Source: Actinomycetota bacterium (GTDB lineage: Bacteria > Actinomycetota > CADDZG01 > JAHWKV01 > JAOPZY01). Taken from it: a DNA stretch of 64,000 nt. Location: NCBI GenBank assembly GCA_035765775.1, contig DASTWV010000035.1, positions 47,095 to 111,094 on the forward strand, read 5' to 3'. The position numbers were made by a program, and so were the translations under genes. Positions 9,958 to 18,612 of the stretch are shown here, one piece after another. The first letter of the stretch is position 1. Every line of letters begins with the position of its first letter. The notes beneath the pieces are model-generated. The model was given only the letters and a program-made list of their open reading frames with translations. It had not been told where the DNA came from and made no database searches.

Positions 9958-10173
9958 TCACTCGACCAGCCGGACGCCCAGGACGGCCGGATCGGCCGGG
10001 TCGAAGGTCCAGCCCAGTGAGCACGACCAGTGCGCCAGCAGGCAGCGCTGGCACCCCGGGCATGGAACCGCGCACCAAAACCCCGGTATCCCACGGCATA
10101 TGTTGCGCGGAAAGCGAAGACATGCGAGCCACCCTGGCGTTTCCTCGGACCGACCCCTGTACTCGAGGTCCAA
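9958..10173 (-). CDS. Possible small cysteine-rich protein
   Basis: An open frame of 71 codons that starts with TTG 10 nt after the stop of the binding-protein gene. It has eight cysteines, including CAVPCPGCQRC, the spacing of a metal- or cluster-binding knuckle. Its segment PRNICRGIPGFWCAVP matches an antisense frame at 21223-21271 (PRNICPGMHGFGCAEP) in 11 of 16 residues, with mostly third-position differences. Against a gene: the second locus has no stop soon after the motif, and the DNA of the shared part is also a palindrome. It could be a real peptide gene or a chance frame over a repeat. The rest of the 9860-10182 interval holds nothing else I can recognise. Confidence 0.25.
   Translation of the reverse strand: MDLEYRGRSEETPGWLACLRFPRNICRGIPGFWCAVPCPGCQRCLLAHWSCSLGWTFDPADPAVLGVRLVE
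10064..10112. repeat. 49-bp imperfect palindrome, copy A
   Basis: The arms CCGCGCACC (10068-10076) and GTTGCGCGG (10102-10110) are complementary apart from one base. An ungapped alignment to 21223-21271 shows about 36 of 49 identical bases, and the arms are kept in both copies. It lies in the gap after the orphan binding-protein gene. Confidence 0.5.
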
Positions 10174-10182
10174 CCGGCGGCG

Positions 10183-11256
10183 CTACCCCCCGGCCACCTG
10201 CGGCTCGTTGGCCGCCTGCAGCACGGCGTTCAGCGGCTGGAGGTCGAAAATCCCCGCGAGGTTGGCGGTCTTGATCAGCCCAAGCTTCTGGGCCTTGGTG
10301 GCGTCGGTCTGGATCGCCGTGGTGTTGGGATCGTCGGTGAAGCTCAGGTGGCTCCAGGCGAGGTCGGACTCGCTCTGGTTGATCGTCTGCCCGGTGGTGG
10401 TCTTGATGGCTGCCGCCGCGTCGGTCTCGTTCTGGGGGGTCTGGATCTTGACCCGGTCGTTGGCCACCACCTGGCCGATCAGCAGGTTGCTGATGGTGTC
10501 CGGGTACTGGTTGATGTACGAGGTGCGGGCCACCAGGACGGCGGTCGGGTAGGTGGTCGTTGGCCAGAGCGGCGACTGGCCCTCGTCCACGAAGACCGTG
10601 GCGCCGTGCTCGATCTGCATCCGGCTGGCCCACTCCTCGTCCACCCAGGCGCCGGTCAGGCCGTGGCCGTACTGCGCCACGATGCTTGACATCGGCTCAT
10701 AGACGATGTTCACCCCGCCCGTGCCCACCTTGACTCCGCCATCGGCCAGGTAGGTGCGCAGCGCGACGTCGTCCGAGGTTCCTTGCTCGGGCACCGCGAT
10801 CTTGGCGCCCCGCAGGTTCGTGGCCACCTTCTGGGCGAAGTAGGTGGTCATGAGGTAGGAGCCGCCCGAGGTTGCCCCCGAGATGATCTTGATCCCGCCG
10901 CCGGTCGCTTCGAAGGCGGCGATCGCCGAGTTCGGGTCCAGGTAGCCGGCATCCAGTGACCCGGACTGGAGGGCACTCACCTCGGTAGCCGCGGTGGCGT
11001 AGGTGCTGGGCTGCAGGGCCGTGTGACCCTCGGTGGAGATCCCCTGGTTGAAGATGCCGTCCTGCATGCCGATCAGCGCCGTGGCCTGGATCAGGGACGG
11101 GTTGTACCCGAGGCGCAGCACCGATGCTGTCCCGTTGCTGCCGCTCGGCCCGCCGGACGAGGCACCGGGATGGCTCGGACTCTTGCTCGTGCACGCGGCG
11201 AGCAGCACCGCCACGCAGGCAAGCAGGGTCATTGTGCGGAACGGGCGCGGGGTCAT
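10183..11256 (-). CDS. NitT/TauT-type ABC substrate-binding lipoprotein (orphan)
   Basis: A 357-residue lipoprotein: the signal peptide ends in the lipobox LLAAC, then a Gly/Ser linker, then a periplasmic-binding fold that begins LRLGYNPSLIQATALIGMQDG. The segments ALQSGSLDAGYLDPNSAI and LRGAKIAVPEQGTSDD are characteristic of the SsuA/TauA/NMT1 group, which binds nitrate, taurine, sulfonates or pyrimidine precursors. The substrate cannot be read from sequence. No permease or ATPase gene is adjacent on either side, so it must use components encoded elsewhere or be a relic. I chose the ATG at 11256; a GTG at 11286 would add ten residues before the signal peptide. Confidence 0.85.
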   Translation of the reverse strand: MTPRPFRTMTLLACVAVLLAACTSKSPSHPGASSGGPSGSNGTASVLRLGYNPSLIQATALIGMQDGIFNQGISTEGHTALQPSTYATAATEVSALQSGSLDAGYLDPNSAIAAFEATGGGIKIISGATSGGSYLMTTYFAQKVATNLRGAKIAVPEQGTSDDVALRTYLADGGVKVGTGGVNIVYEPMSSIVAQYGHGLTGAWVDEEWASRMQIEHGATVFVDEGQSPLWPTTTYPTAVLVARTSYINQYPDTISNLLIGQVVANDRVKIQTPQNETDAAAAIKTTTGQTINQSESDLAWSHLSFTDDPNTTAIQTDATKAQKLGLIKTANLAGIFDLQPLNAVLQAANEPQVAGG

Positions 11257-11363
11257 CGGCGGGCTCTCACAGGTAGGTATCGGCACGGCGCTTTAACCGG
11301 CCACATTCTTGCTGGTCGGACGCATACCCGGTGGCACCCGGCGGGGTGCGAGCTGCGGATCCG

Positions 11364-12842
11364 TCACGCCAGCGGCAACAGCCGGCGGGTGGCGGGCCCG
11401 ACCGCCACCGCCAGCATGGGGCTGAGGCCCGGGGCGCCCACGTGCGCCAAGAACTCGCTGACCTCGTCGTCATAGAACGTCAGCCCGGTGGCGCCCAGCC
11501 CGTGCCGGGAGGCCGCCAGGTAGATCCGGCCCCCGACGATCCCCGCCTCCAGTTGCGCCACCCGGTACCCTCGATCGCCCAACGCCCCCAGCATCGCCGG
11601 CAGGTCGGCCATGAGGAAGTGGGTGGCGGCGGCATCGCGGCCGAGGCGCTGCTCCAGGCACAGGAAGCCCGCCGCTCGGGCGAAGTCGCCCAGGTCCAGC
11701 ATCCGCAGGTCCCCGTCGTAGGCGTAGGCCCCGGGGTCGAGCAGCTCCACCCGGTTGGCGATGAAGTAGGGGACCACTCGCCGTTCGCCCGCCGGGGTCA
11801 GGTCGGTGGGGATCCCGCCCGTGGCCGCCGCCAGGATGTCGGCCAGCATCCCGAGCGGGACGGGCAACCGGTCAAAGGACCGGGCCGAGCCCCGCCGGCG
11901 GATGGCCCGCTCCAGGCTTATCCCGCGGCCGCCGCCCGGCTCCCTCCCCGGCTCACCACCCGGCTCCCTTCCGGCCACTGCCCGACGCCCCCCGCCTGCC
12001 CGCCACCGAGCCACCTCATCGCCCGCCAAGCCCCCGGAAGCTTGGGCCGCCAGGATCTCCGGCTGGTCGATCTCCTCCCCGGACAGGGGAGCCCAGGCGG
12101 CACGCAGGGGCGGAACGGGGCCGGCCGGCGGCGCCGGTGCCCCCGCCCCGACCGCGAGCACCGCCAGTGGCACCTCCCGGGTCCCGTCGAGGCCCAGGAG
12201 ATCGCTGACGGCACCGTCGTCGAAGCCCAGCACCACCCGGGCCGTCACCCCCGCCGCCGAGGAGATCGCCAGCAGGTTCGCCAGGATCATCCCGGCGTCC
12301 CAGTACAGGTGACGGAATCCCCGGGGGCCGTACTTCCATGCGGTCCGCCAGGGCATGCCGGTGAGCGCCAGCACCACGGGGGCCTCCCCCACCGCTGGCT
12401 CCCCCGCCGTGGCCGCCGCCAGGGTGCCCCGCCAGTCGCCCTCCCCGAGCCGGACCAGGGCCCGGCGGCGGGGGTGGTAGTGGAAGAGCCCGGGTGGAAG
12501 GCCCGCCACCCCGCCCACGGCGGCGTAGATCTCCACCGGGTACAGCCCACCCGCCGAGGCGTAGGTGCGGAACTCGATGGTCTCCGTGCCGGGCACCGCC
12601 CGCTTCCGCAGGACCCCGGCTCCCAGATTCAGCAGCCGGCCGAGGAATCCGCTCTTCAGGAAGCCACCCTCCACGGGGCCCGGCCCCGACGGCGGTGGCG
12701 GCCATGCCAGCGGGTACTCCGCCAGGCCGGGCTCGTAGTCCTTGTAAGGGGCCGGCTTGTTGGCCCAGTCCAGGCGGCGCCGGGACCGGCGGACGCTCTC
12801 CGGCGAATGCTTCGACGCCTCGTGGTACTCCAGGATTCCCAA
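11364..12842 (-). CDS. SagB-type nitroreductase-family dehydrogenase (two tandem domains)
   Basis: About 492 residues with two nitroreductase-like halves. The first (about 60-250) has TYASAGGLYPVEIYAAV and LYWDAGMILANLLAISSAAG, and the second (about 295-490) has IRRRGSARSFDRLPVP and AAGFLCLEQRLGRDAAATHF. Two-domain FMN enzymes of this kind include the SagB/ThcOx azoline dehydrogenases that finish thiazole/oxazole peptides. Here there is no cyclodehydratase or precursor gene nearby, so a peptide substrate is not supported. The start is uncertain: I give a TTG (MGILEYHEASKHS) 11 nt after the glgP stop, but the frame is open upstream inside glgP. Probably co-transcribed with glgP. Confidence 0.78.
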   Translation of the reverse strand: MGILEYHEASKHSPESVRRSRRRLDWANKPAPYKDYEPGLAEYPLAWPPPPSGPGPVEGGFLKSGFLGRLLNLGAGVLRKRAVPGTETIEFRTYASAGGLYPVEIYAAVGGVAGLPPGLFHYHPRRRALVRLGEGDWRGTLAAATAGEPAVGEAPVVLALTGMPWRTAWKYGPRGFRHLYWDAGMILANLLAISSAAGVTARVVLGFDDGAVSDLLGLDGTREVPLAVLAVGAGAPAPPAGPVPPLRAAWAPLSGEEIDQPEILAAQASGGLAGDEVARWRAGGGRRAVAGREPGGEPGREPGGGRGISLERAIRRRGSARSFDRLPVPLGMLADILAAATGGIPTDLTPAGERRVVPYFIANRVELLDPGAYAYDGDLRMLDLGDFARAAGFLCLEQRLGRDAAATHFLMADLPAMLGALGDRGYRVAQLEAGIVGGRIYLAASRHGLGATGLTFYDDEVSEFLAHVGAPGLSPMLAVAVGPATRRLLPLA

Positions 12843-12853
12843 CGCCAGCAGGC

Positions 12854-15433
12854 TCAGTCGATCCGCAATCCCCGGCCCAGCCCCGCCCAGGACACGCAGC
12901 CCACCTCGGCGAAGGTGATGAGGTCGGGGTGCGCCGGGATCACCCGGAGGGCGTAGCCGTAGCGGCCGGGGTGCTCGCAGGTGAAGGACCCCTCGTAGGC
13001 CCAGGTGCCTTCGTCGGTCCGGGCCCCACCACCGACCACCGCCAGCACCGGCGTCACCACCATGGTCTCGATGATCTCGGACTGCAGCTCGTCGGTGCCA
13101 TCCAGGGGCCCGTGGACCAGCTGCACGGCGACGTCGTCGGGCGAGAGTGACCCCAGGTGGACCCGGGCCCGCACGGACACCGGCGCCCCCAGGGCTGGGC
13201 CGGGTGCCTCCTCGTCCACCTCCTCCTCGATGCCGATCTGGTCCCAATCCCGTAGCACCCGGGCCTTCCACGCCGCCAGCGCCCGGCCCCGCTCGTACCC
13301 GTTCTCCGCCAGGGCTTCGCTCCTCCGGGAGGCGGGCTCGTAGGCCCAGGCGACGTACTCCCGCACCATGCGGGAGGCGCTGACCTTGGGGCCGAGGGCC
13401 TTGAGCGACGACCGGATCCGCCGCACCCAGCCCCGGGGCACCGAGCGGGCCTTGCGGTCGTAGAACAGCGGGACGATCCGGCGCTCCAGCACGTCGAACA
13501 GGTTGGAGGCCTCCACCTGGTCCCGGCGGGCCAGGTCCTCGTAGCCTTCCACCGAGAGGATGGCCCAGCCGTTGGTCCCGTCGTACATCTCGTCCCACCA
13601 GCCGTCGAGGATCGAGCAGTTGAGCACGCCGTTGAGAGCCGCCTTCTCGCCGCTGGTCCCCGATGCCTCCAGAGGCCGCCGGGGCGTGTTCAGCCACAGG
13701 TCGACGCCCTGGCAGAGCACCTTGGCCATGGAGATGTCGTAGTCCTCCAGGAAAGCGATCCGCCGGCGCACCTCGGGGTCCTGGGCGAAGTTGAAGATCG
13801 CCCGGATCATCTGCTTGCCGGGCTCGTCGGCGGGGTGCGCCTTGCCGGCGAACAGGATCTGGACCGGGCGGTCGGGGTGGTTCAGGAGCGCCTTCAGCCG
13901 CTCGGGCTGGCTGAGCAGCAGCGTCGGCCGCTTGTAGCCGGCGAAGCGCCGGGAGAAGCCGATGGTGAGCACGCCGGGGTCGAAGACGTCGTCGCACCAG
14001 GCGAGGTCGCCCGGGCTGATCCCCTGGGCGAGGCGGGCGGAGCGCAGCCGGGCGCGCACGAAGCCCACCAGCCGCTCCCGGCACTGCTCCCGGATACGCC
14101 AGATGTCCTCGTCCGAGGCGTCGTCCAGGCGGGCCCAGCGCTCCGGCCCCCCGTCCCACCACTCGGGCAGCACGTAGCGGTCCAGCAGCGTGCTCATCTC
14201 CTTGGAGACCCAGGTGGGGGCGTGGATGCCGTTGGTGATCGAGTGGATGGGGATCTCGTCGAAGGAGACGTCGGGCCACAGGTGCTGGAACATCCTGCGG
14301 CTGGTCTGCCCGTGCAGCTTGGCGACCCCGTTGCAGTACCCCGAGAGCCGGAAGGACAGCACCGCCATGTTGAAGACGTCGTCCGAGCCGCCCGGCTCCC
14401 GGCCCAGCTCCATCACCTGGGAGAACGGGACGCCGCACTCCTGCGCCCAGGCGCTGAAGTAGCGCTCGATGAGGTACCGGGGGAAGCGGTCGATGCCGGC
14501 GGGCACCGGCGTATGGGTGGTGAAGACCGCCCCGGATCGGACGACCTCCACCGCCTCGGGGAACGCGAGGCCCTCGTCCAGGATCAGGCTGCGGAGCCGC
14601 TCCAGGGCCAGGAACCCGGCATGGCCCTCGTTGATGTGGAAGACCTGGGGCGCTTCGCCCACCACCTGCAGCGCCCGGACGCCGCCGATGCCCAGCAGGA
14701 TCTCCTGCTGGAGGCGGTGCTCCTCGCCGCCGCCGTACAGGTTGTCGGTGATGCTGCGGGCCTCCTCGTCGTTCTCGTCGATGGCGGTGTCCAGGAGGTA
14801 GAGCGGGACCCGGCCCACGTGGGCCTTGACCACCCGGGCCCCCACCGCCAGGCCGCCCAGGTCCACCGTGACCCGGCCGACGATCTGCAGGCCCAGCTCC
14901 TCGGGGTCGAGCGTCGGGTAGCGCTCGATCTGCCAGCCGTCCACATTGAGCTCCTGGCGGAAGTAGCCCTTCCGGTAGAACAGGCCGACGCCCACCAGGG
15001 GCAGGCCCAGGCTCCCGGCGGCCTTGACGTGGTCGCCGGCCAGCACGCCCAGGCCGCCCGAGTACTGCGGCAGGGCGGCGGCGATGCCGAACTCGGGTGA
15101 GAAGTACGCCACCGACCGCAGGGCCAGGTCCGGGCGCTCGCTGAACCACCGGGGGCGCTCCAGGTGGTGCATGAGGTCGTCGTGCACCTCCTGCAGGAAC
15201 GTGAGGAAGCTCCGGTCCCGGGCGAGGGCCTCCAGGCGGTCCTGGTCGATCATCCCCAGCAGCCGGGTGGGGTCCTGCCCCGCCGCCTCCCACTTCGCCT
15301 GGTCCGCCCACCGGAACAGGTCCTGGGAGCGGGCATCCCACGACCAGCGCAGGTTCATGGCGATGTCCCGCAGCCCCGCCAGGGCAGGGGGCAGATCGGC
15401 ACGGACGGTGAAGCTGCGAAGGGCTCTAGCCAT
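12854..15433 (-). CDS. glgP: Alpha-glucan (glycogen) phosphorylase
   Basis: An 859-residue GT35 enzyme that uses phosphate to release glucose-1-phosphate from the non-reducing ends of alpha-1,4-glucan. The N-terminal DUF3417 region (RDIAMNLRWSWDARSQ) and the motif SVAYFSPEFGIAAALPQYSG mark the actinobacterial/archaeal short form. The PLP-binding segment is EASGTSGEKAALNG, whose lysine carries the cofactor; the position before it, more often Met, is Glu here. Other phosphorylase motifs present are HINEGHAGFLALER and GFSRRFAGYKRP. The ATG at 15433 is preceded by TAGGTT 8 nt upstream, which could be a -10 box for a leaderless message. It lies with glgX upstream on the same strand. Confidence 0.95.
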   Translation of the reverse strand: MARALRSFTVRADLPPALAGLRDIAMNLRWSWDARSQDLFRWADQAKWEAAGQDPTRLLGMIDQDRLEALARDRSFLTFLQEVHDDLMHHLERPRWFSERPDLALRSVAYFSPEFGIAAALPQYSGGLGVLAGDHVKAAGSLGLPLVGVGLFYRKGYFRQELNVDGWQIERYPTLDPEELGLQIVGRVTVDLGGLAVGARVVKAHVGRVPLYLLDTAIDENDEEARSITDNLYGGGEEHRLQQEILLGIGGVRALQVVGEAPQVFHINEGHAGFLALERLRSLILDEGLAFPEAVEVVRSGAVFTTHTPVPAGIDRFPRYLIERYFSAWAQECGVPFSQVMELGREPGGSDDVFNMAVLSFRLSGYCNGVAKLHGQTSRRMFQHLWPDVSFDEIPIHSITNGIHAPTWVSKEMSTLLDRYVLPEWWDGGPERWARLDDASDEDIWRIREQCRERLVGFVRARLRSARLAQGISPGDLAWCDDVFDPGVLTIGFSRRFAGYKRPTLLLSQPERLKALLNHPDRPVQILFAGKAHPADEPGKQMIRAIFNFAQDPEVRRRIAFLEDYDISMAKVLCQGVDLWLNTPRRPLEASGTSGEKAALNGVLNCSILDGWWDEMYDGTNGWAILSVEGYEDLARRDQVEASNLFDVLERRIVPLFYDRKARSVPRGWVRRIRSSLKALGPKVSASRMVREYVAWAYEPASRRSEALAENGYERGRALAAWKARVLRDWDQIGIEEEVDEEAPGPALGAPVSVRARVHLGSLSPDDVAVQLVHGPLDGTDELQSEIIETMVVTPVLAVVGGGARTDEGTWAYEGSFTCEHPGRYGYALRVIPAHPDLITFAEVGCVSWAGLGRGLRID

Positions 15434-15553
15434 GGTTTCGTAACCTAACCTTCGGTGCGGGGCCGGTGTGGACTCGGCGACCCGGTCGTCGTCAGGCTGT
15501 CCAGTGCCGGAGTTTATCCAAACCGCTTGGCGGCCATCGGTTTCCCGCGGGTT

Positions 15554-17755
15554 TCAGCGAGTTTCCAGGTAGCGCAGCAGCATGAGCGAGTAGCTCAACA
15601 AGTTGAGCGCCGGCGTCTTCACCGGCCGGGACGGGCCGGGGTGGTTCGTGTTCAGGAGCTCTTCCCAGATGCCCTGGGTGGGCAGCTTCGGGAGGACGAA
15701 GTAGCGGGTCCGGGCGCCCCCGTTCATGAGCAGGAAGATGGTGTCGCCGTAGACCGGCCGGCCGCGCTCATCGACGTCGTCGCTCGCCTGGCCCCGGATC
15801 AGCATGCCCAGGACCTGGTTGTCCTCGGTGGCCCAGTCGGCGATGGTCATCTCCTGGCCGTCCGGGCGGATCCACGTGAGGTCCTTGGTGCGTGCCCCGG
15901 CGTGCGACCGGGGCCCCGCTTTCGGGTGCGGCGACCCGGTGAAGAACGTGCGCCGGCGCAGCACGGGGTTGGCCCGCAGCCGCTCGATCGCCTGGGCGGT
16001 CAAGGCCATGAGCCGGCGGTCCTCCGGGCTGAGGTCCCAGTTCACCCAGCCGGTGGGATTGTCCTGGCAGTAGGCGTTGTTGTTCCCCCTCTGGGAGTTG
16101 CCCATCTCGTCGCCCGCCAGCAGCATCGGCACCCCCTGCGACAGCAGCAGGGTGGCCATCAGGTTGCGGCGCATGCGGTCCCGCATCCGGTTGGTCCACG
16201 CCGAGGCCGTCGGCCCCTCGGCCCCCCAGTTGCGGCTCAGGTTGTGGTCGCTGCCGTCCCGGTTCTCCTCGCCGTTGGCCTCGTTGTGCTTGTGCTCGTA
16301 GGACACCAGGTCGGCCAGGGTGAAGCCGTCGTGGGCGGTGATGAAGTTGATGCTGGCGTAGGTTCCCCGCCCGCTGGCGGCGAAGACGTCGCTCGAGCCC
16401 GCCAGCCGGGAGGCCAGTTCGGGCACAACCCCCTTGTCCCCCCGCCAGAACCGCCGGATGCAGTCCCGGTACTTGCCGTTCCACTCCGCCCACCCGGCGG
16501 GGAACCCGCCCAGGCGGTAGCCGTCGGCCCCCAGGTCCCAGGGCTCGGCGATCAGCTTCACCTTCGACAGCACCGGGTCCTGGCCTACGGCGGTGTAGAA
16601 GACCCCCGCCATGTCCACCCCGCCGTTGGCCCGCGCCAGCGCCGGGGCGAGGTCGAAGCGGAACCCGTCGACGTGCATCTCCTCCACCCAGTACCGCAGG
16701 CTGTCGCAGATGAGCTGCACCACCCGGGGATGGGAGGCGTTCAGCGTGTTTCCCGTGCCGGTGACATCTGCCGAGCGCCGCCGGTCCTCGGGGTTCAGCC
16801 GGTAGTAGTCGAGGTTGTCCACCCCCCGGAAGCACAGCGTCGGCCCCCGCTCGCTGCCCTCGCCGGTGTGGTTGTACACCACGTCGAGGAGCACCTCGAT
16901 CCCGGCCCGGTGCAGCGCCCGCACCATGGACTTGAACTCATAGACCTGGCGGCCGGGCTGGCTGGCATAGCGCACCTCAGGGGCGAAGAAGGCGATGGTG
17001 TTGTAGCCCCAGTACTCGCTCAGGCGCAGCTTCGCCAGGTGCCAGCCGGTCACCGCCTGGTGGACCGGGAGCAGCTCGACGGCGGTCACGCCCAGCTCCT
17101 TCAGGTGGTCGATGACCGGCTCCGACCCCATCCCCAGGTAGGTCCCCCGCAGCTCCGGCGCCAGGCCGGGGTGGGCGGCCGTCAGGCCTTTGACATGGCA
17201 CTCGTAGATGACGGTGCGGTTCCAGGGCGTCCGGGGCGCCCGATCGTTGCCCCAGGAGAAGGCCGGGTCCACCACGACCGACTTGGGCAGGCGCGGGGCG
17301 CTGTCCGTGGTGCTGCACGACAGGTCCTCGTCCGGGTCGCCCAGCACGTAGCCGAAACAGTCCGCCGACAGCTGGATCGGGCCGCTGAGCGAGCGGGCGT
17401 AGGGATCGAGCAGCAGCTTGTTGGGGTTGAAACGCAGCCCCTCGGCCGGGGCGTAGTGACCGTGGACCCGGAAGCCGTAGAGCTGACCAGGCCGGACGTC
17501 GGGCAGGTAGCCGTGCCACACGAAGTCGGTGCGCTCGGTCAGGCGGACCCGCTCCTCGCCCACGATCGGGTGGGCCCCGGCGGGGCCGGCAGGGTCGGGG
17601 AACAGGCAGAGCTCGACCGCGTGGGCATGCGGGGACCAGAGGGCGAAGTTCACACCCTCCCCGTCCCACGTGGCTCCCAACGGGGAGGGCGTTCCGGGCC
17701 AGACCCTGAGCTCGGTCCGGCGGGCGGGCGGTTCACGAGACACGTCGGGCCACAC
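15554..17755 (-). CDS. glgX: Glycogen debranching enzyme GlgX
   Basis: A 733-residue GH13 subfamily 11 enzyme with an N-terminal CBM48 domain (VNFALWSPHAHAVELCLF). It hydrolyses the alpha-1,6 branch points left after phosphorylase action. The catalytic motifs are visible in order: DVVYNHTGEGSERGPTL, VDGFRFDLAPALA (nucleophile Asp), LIAEPWDLG (acid Glu) and FITAHDGFTLADLVSY (transition-state Asp). The insertion NEANGEENRDGSDHNLSRN is typical of GlgX/TreX. The start is a GTG at 17755. It precedes glgP on the same strand with a 120-nt gap, so the two degradative enzymes may share a transcript. It is divergent from the padR-type gene. Confidence 0.95.
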   Translation of the reverse strand: MWPDVSREPPARRTELRVWPGTPSPLGATWDGEGVNFALWSPHAHAVELCLFPDPAGPAGAHPIVGEERVRLTERTDFVWHGYLPDVRPGQLYGFRVHGHYAPAEGLRFNPNKLLLDPYARSLSGPIQLSADCFGYVLGDPDEDLSCSTTDSAPRLPKSVVVDPAFSWGNDRAPRTPWNRTVIYECHVKGLTAAHPGLAPELRGTYLGMGSEPVIDHLKELGVTAVELLPVHQAVTGWHLAKLRLSEYWGYNTIAFFAPEVRYASQPGRQVYEFKSMVRALHRAGIEVLLDVVYNHTGEGSERGPTLCFRGVDNLDYYRLNPEDRRRSADVTGTGNTLNASHPRVVQLICDSLRYWVEEMHVDGFRFDLAPALARANGGVDMAGVFYTAVGQDPVLSKVKLIAEPWDLGADGYRLGGFPAGWAEWNGKYRDCIRRFWRGDKGVVPELASRLAGSSDVFAASGRGTYASINFITAHDGFTLADLVSYEHKHNEANGEENRDGSDHNLSRNWGAEGPTASAWTNRMRDRMRRNLMATLLLSQGVPMLLAGDEMGNSQRGNNNAYCQDNPTGWVNWDLSPEDRRLMALTAQAIERLRANPVLRRRTFFTGSPHPKAGPRSHAGARTKDLTWIRPDGQEMTIADWATEDNQVLGMLIRGQASDDVDERGRPVYGDTIFLLMNGGARTRYFVLPKLPTQGIWEELLNTNHPGPSRPVKTPALNLLSYSLMLLRYLETR

Positions 17756-17846
17756 GATCCCGGGCGGCGCCCCGGCCTGTCAACCCGGCCGCATCCCCGC
17801 TGGGCCTTTACCGGGGCGGGCGAGATGTCCGAGCCCAAATAAGGTA

Positions 17847-17874
17847 TTGACTTCTATTCGATTCCGAGTAATCT
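17847..17874 (+). promoter_or_regulatory. Sigma-70-type promoter, probably leaderless
   Basis: TTGACT (17847-17852) and TAATCT (17869-17874) are separated by 16 nt. A start point 7 nt after the -10 box would fall on the A of the PadR-type ATG at 17881, so the message is likely leaderless. The spacer ATTCGATTCCGAGTAAT is a weak palindrome that could be the regulator's own operator. Confidence 0.6.
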
Positions 17875-17880
17875 CTAGGC

Positions 17881-18540
17881 ATGGCACCGCCACGACGCTC
17901 CAACCCACTCGCCCTGGCGGTGCTCGCCTGCCTCCAGGAACGGCCGATGCACCCCTACGAGGTGGCCCAGACGTTGCGGGTCCGGGCCAAGCACGAGAGC
18001 GTGAAGCTCAACTACGGGTCGCTGTACTCGGTGGTGGAGTCGCTCGAGAAGCGGGGCCTCATCCATGCCACCGAGACCATCCGGGACGGGCGGCGCCCGG
18101 AGCGCACGGTCTACGAGGTCACCGACTCCGGGCGGCGGGAGTTCGACGACTGGCTCACCGACCTCGTCGCCCGGCCCGCCAAGGAGTACCTCCAGTTCGA
18201 GGCTGCCCTGTCGTTCATCGGCGGGCTCACCCCCGAGGATGCCCTGGTCGCCCTGCAGGAGCGCTGCACCGCCCTGCAGTTCTGGATGACCGCCATGCGG
18301 GCGGTGCTGCAGGAGATGGAGGCCAGCGGGCTGCCCCGGATCCACGGTCTTGAGGCGGAGTACATGATCACCCTGTACGAGGCCGAGCTCGACTGGGTCC
18401 GGCTCCTGGTGAAGGACATCGAGTCCGGGTCGCTGGACGGCCTGGACCAGTGGCACGAGTGGCATGGCCGCAGCAGCCGGCCCCGCTTCCCACCCGAGGC
18501 CCTTCTGGCCGATGAATTCCCGACCGCTCCGTCGTCATAA
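17881..18540 (+). CDS. PadR-family transcriptional regulator
   Basis: A 219-residue protein with an N-terminal winged helix: LAVLACLQERPMHPYEVAQTL, then NYGSLYSVVESLEKRGLI and ERTVYEVTDSGRREF, all typical of PadR. A long C-terminal helical domain (about residues 95-200) serves for dimerisation and fits the subgroup with the Vir_act_alpha_C region. PadR repressors often sit beside and control multidrug ABC exporters; here the ABC ATPase and permease genes follow on the same strand within 75 nt, so it is the probable local regulator. The ligand is unknown. Confidence 0.9.
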   Translation: MAPPRRSNPLALAVLACLQERPMHPYEVAQTLRVRAKHESVKLNYGSLYSVVESLEKRGLIHATETIRDGRRPERTVYEVTDSGRREFDDWLTDLVARPAKEYLQFEAALSFIGGLTPEDALVALQERCTALQFWMTAMRAVLQEMEASGLPRIHGLEAEYMITLYEAELDWVRLLVKDIESGSLDGLDQWHEWHGRSSRPRFPPEALLADEFPTAPSS

Positions 18541-18612
18541 ACCGCAGTCGCCGAACGTCAACCACAAGGAACCGTGCCCTCACCGCATGACCGAATGGAG
18601 GAAGGAGGCACC

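Noticed and set aside
11364..15341. A 1325-codon open frame on the minus strand
   Set aside because: Its upstream two thirds is a high-GC shadow of glgP; only the last 492 codons form the nitroreductase-family protein.
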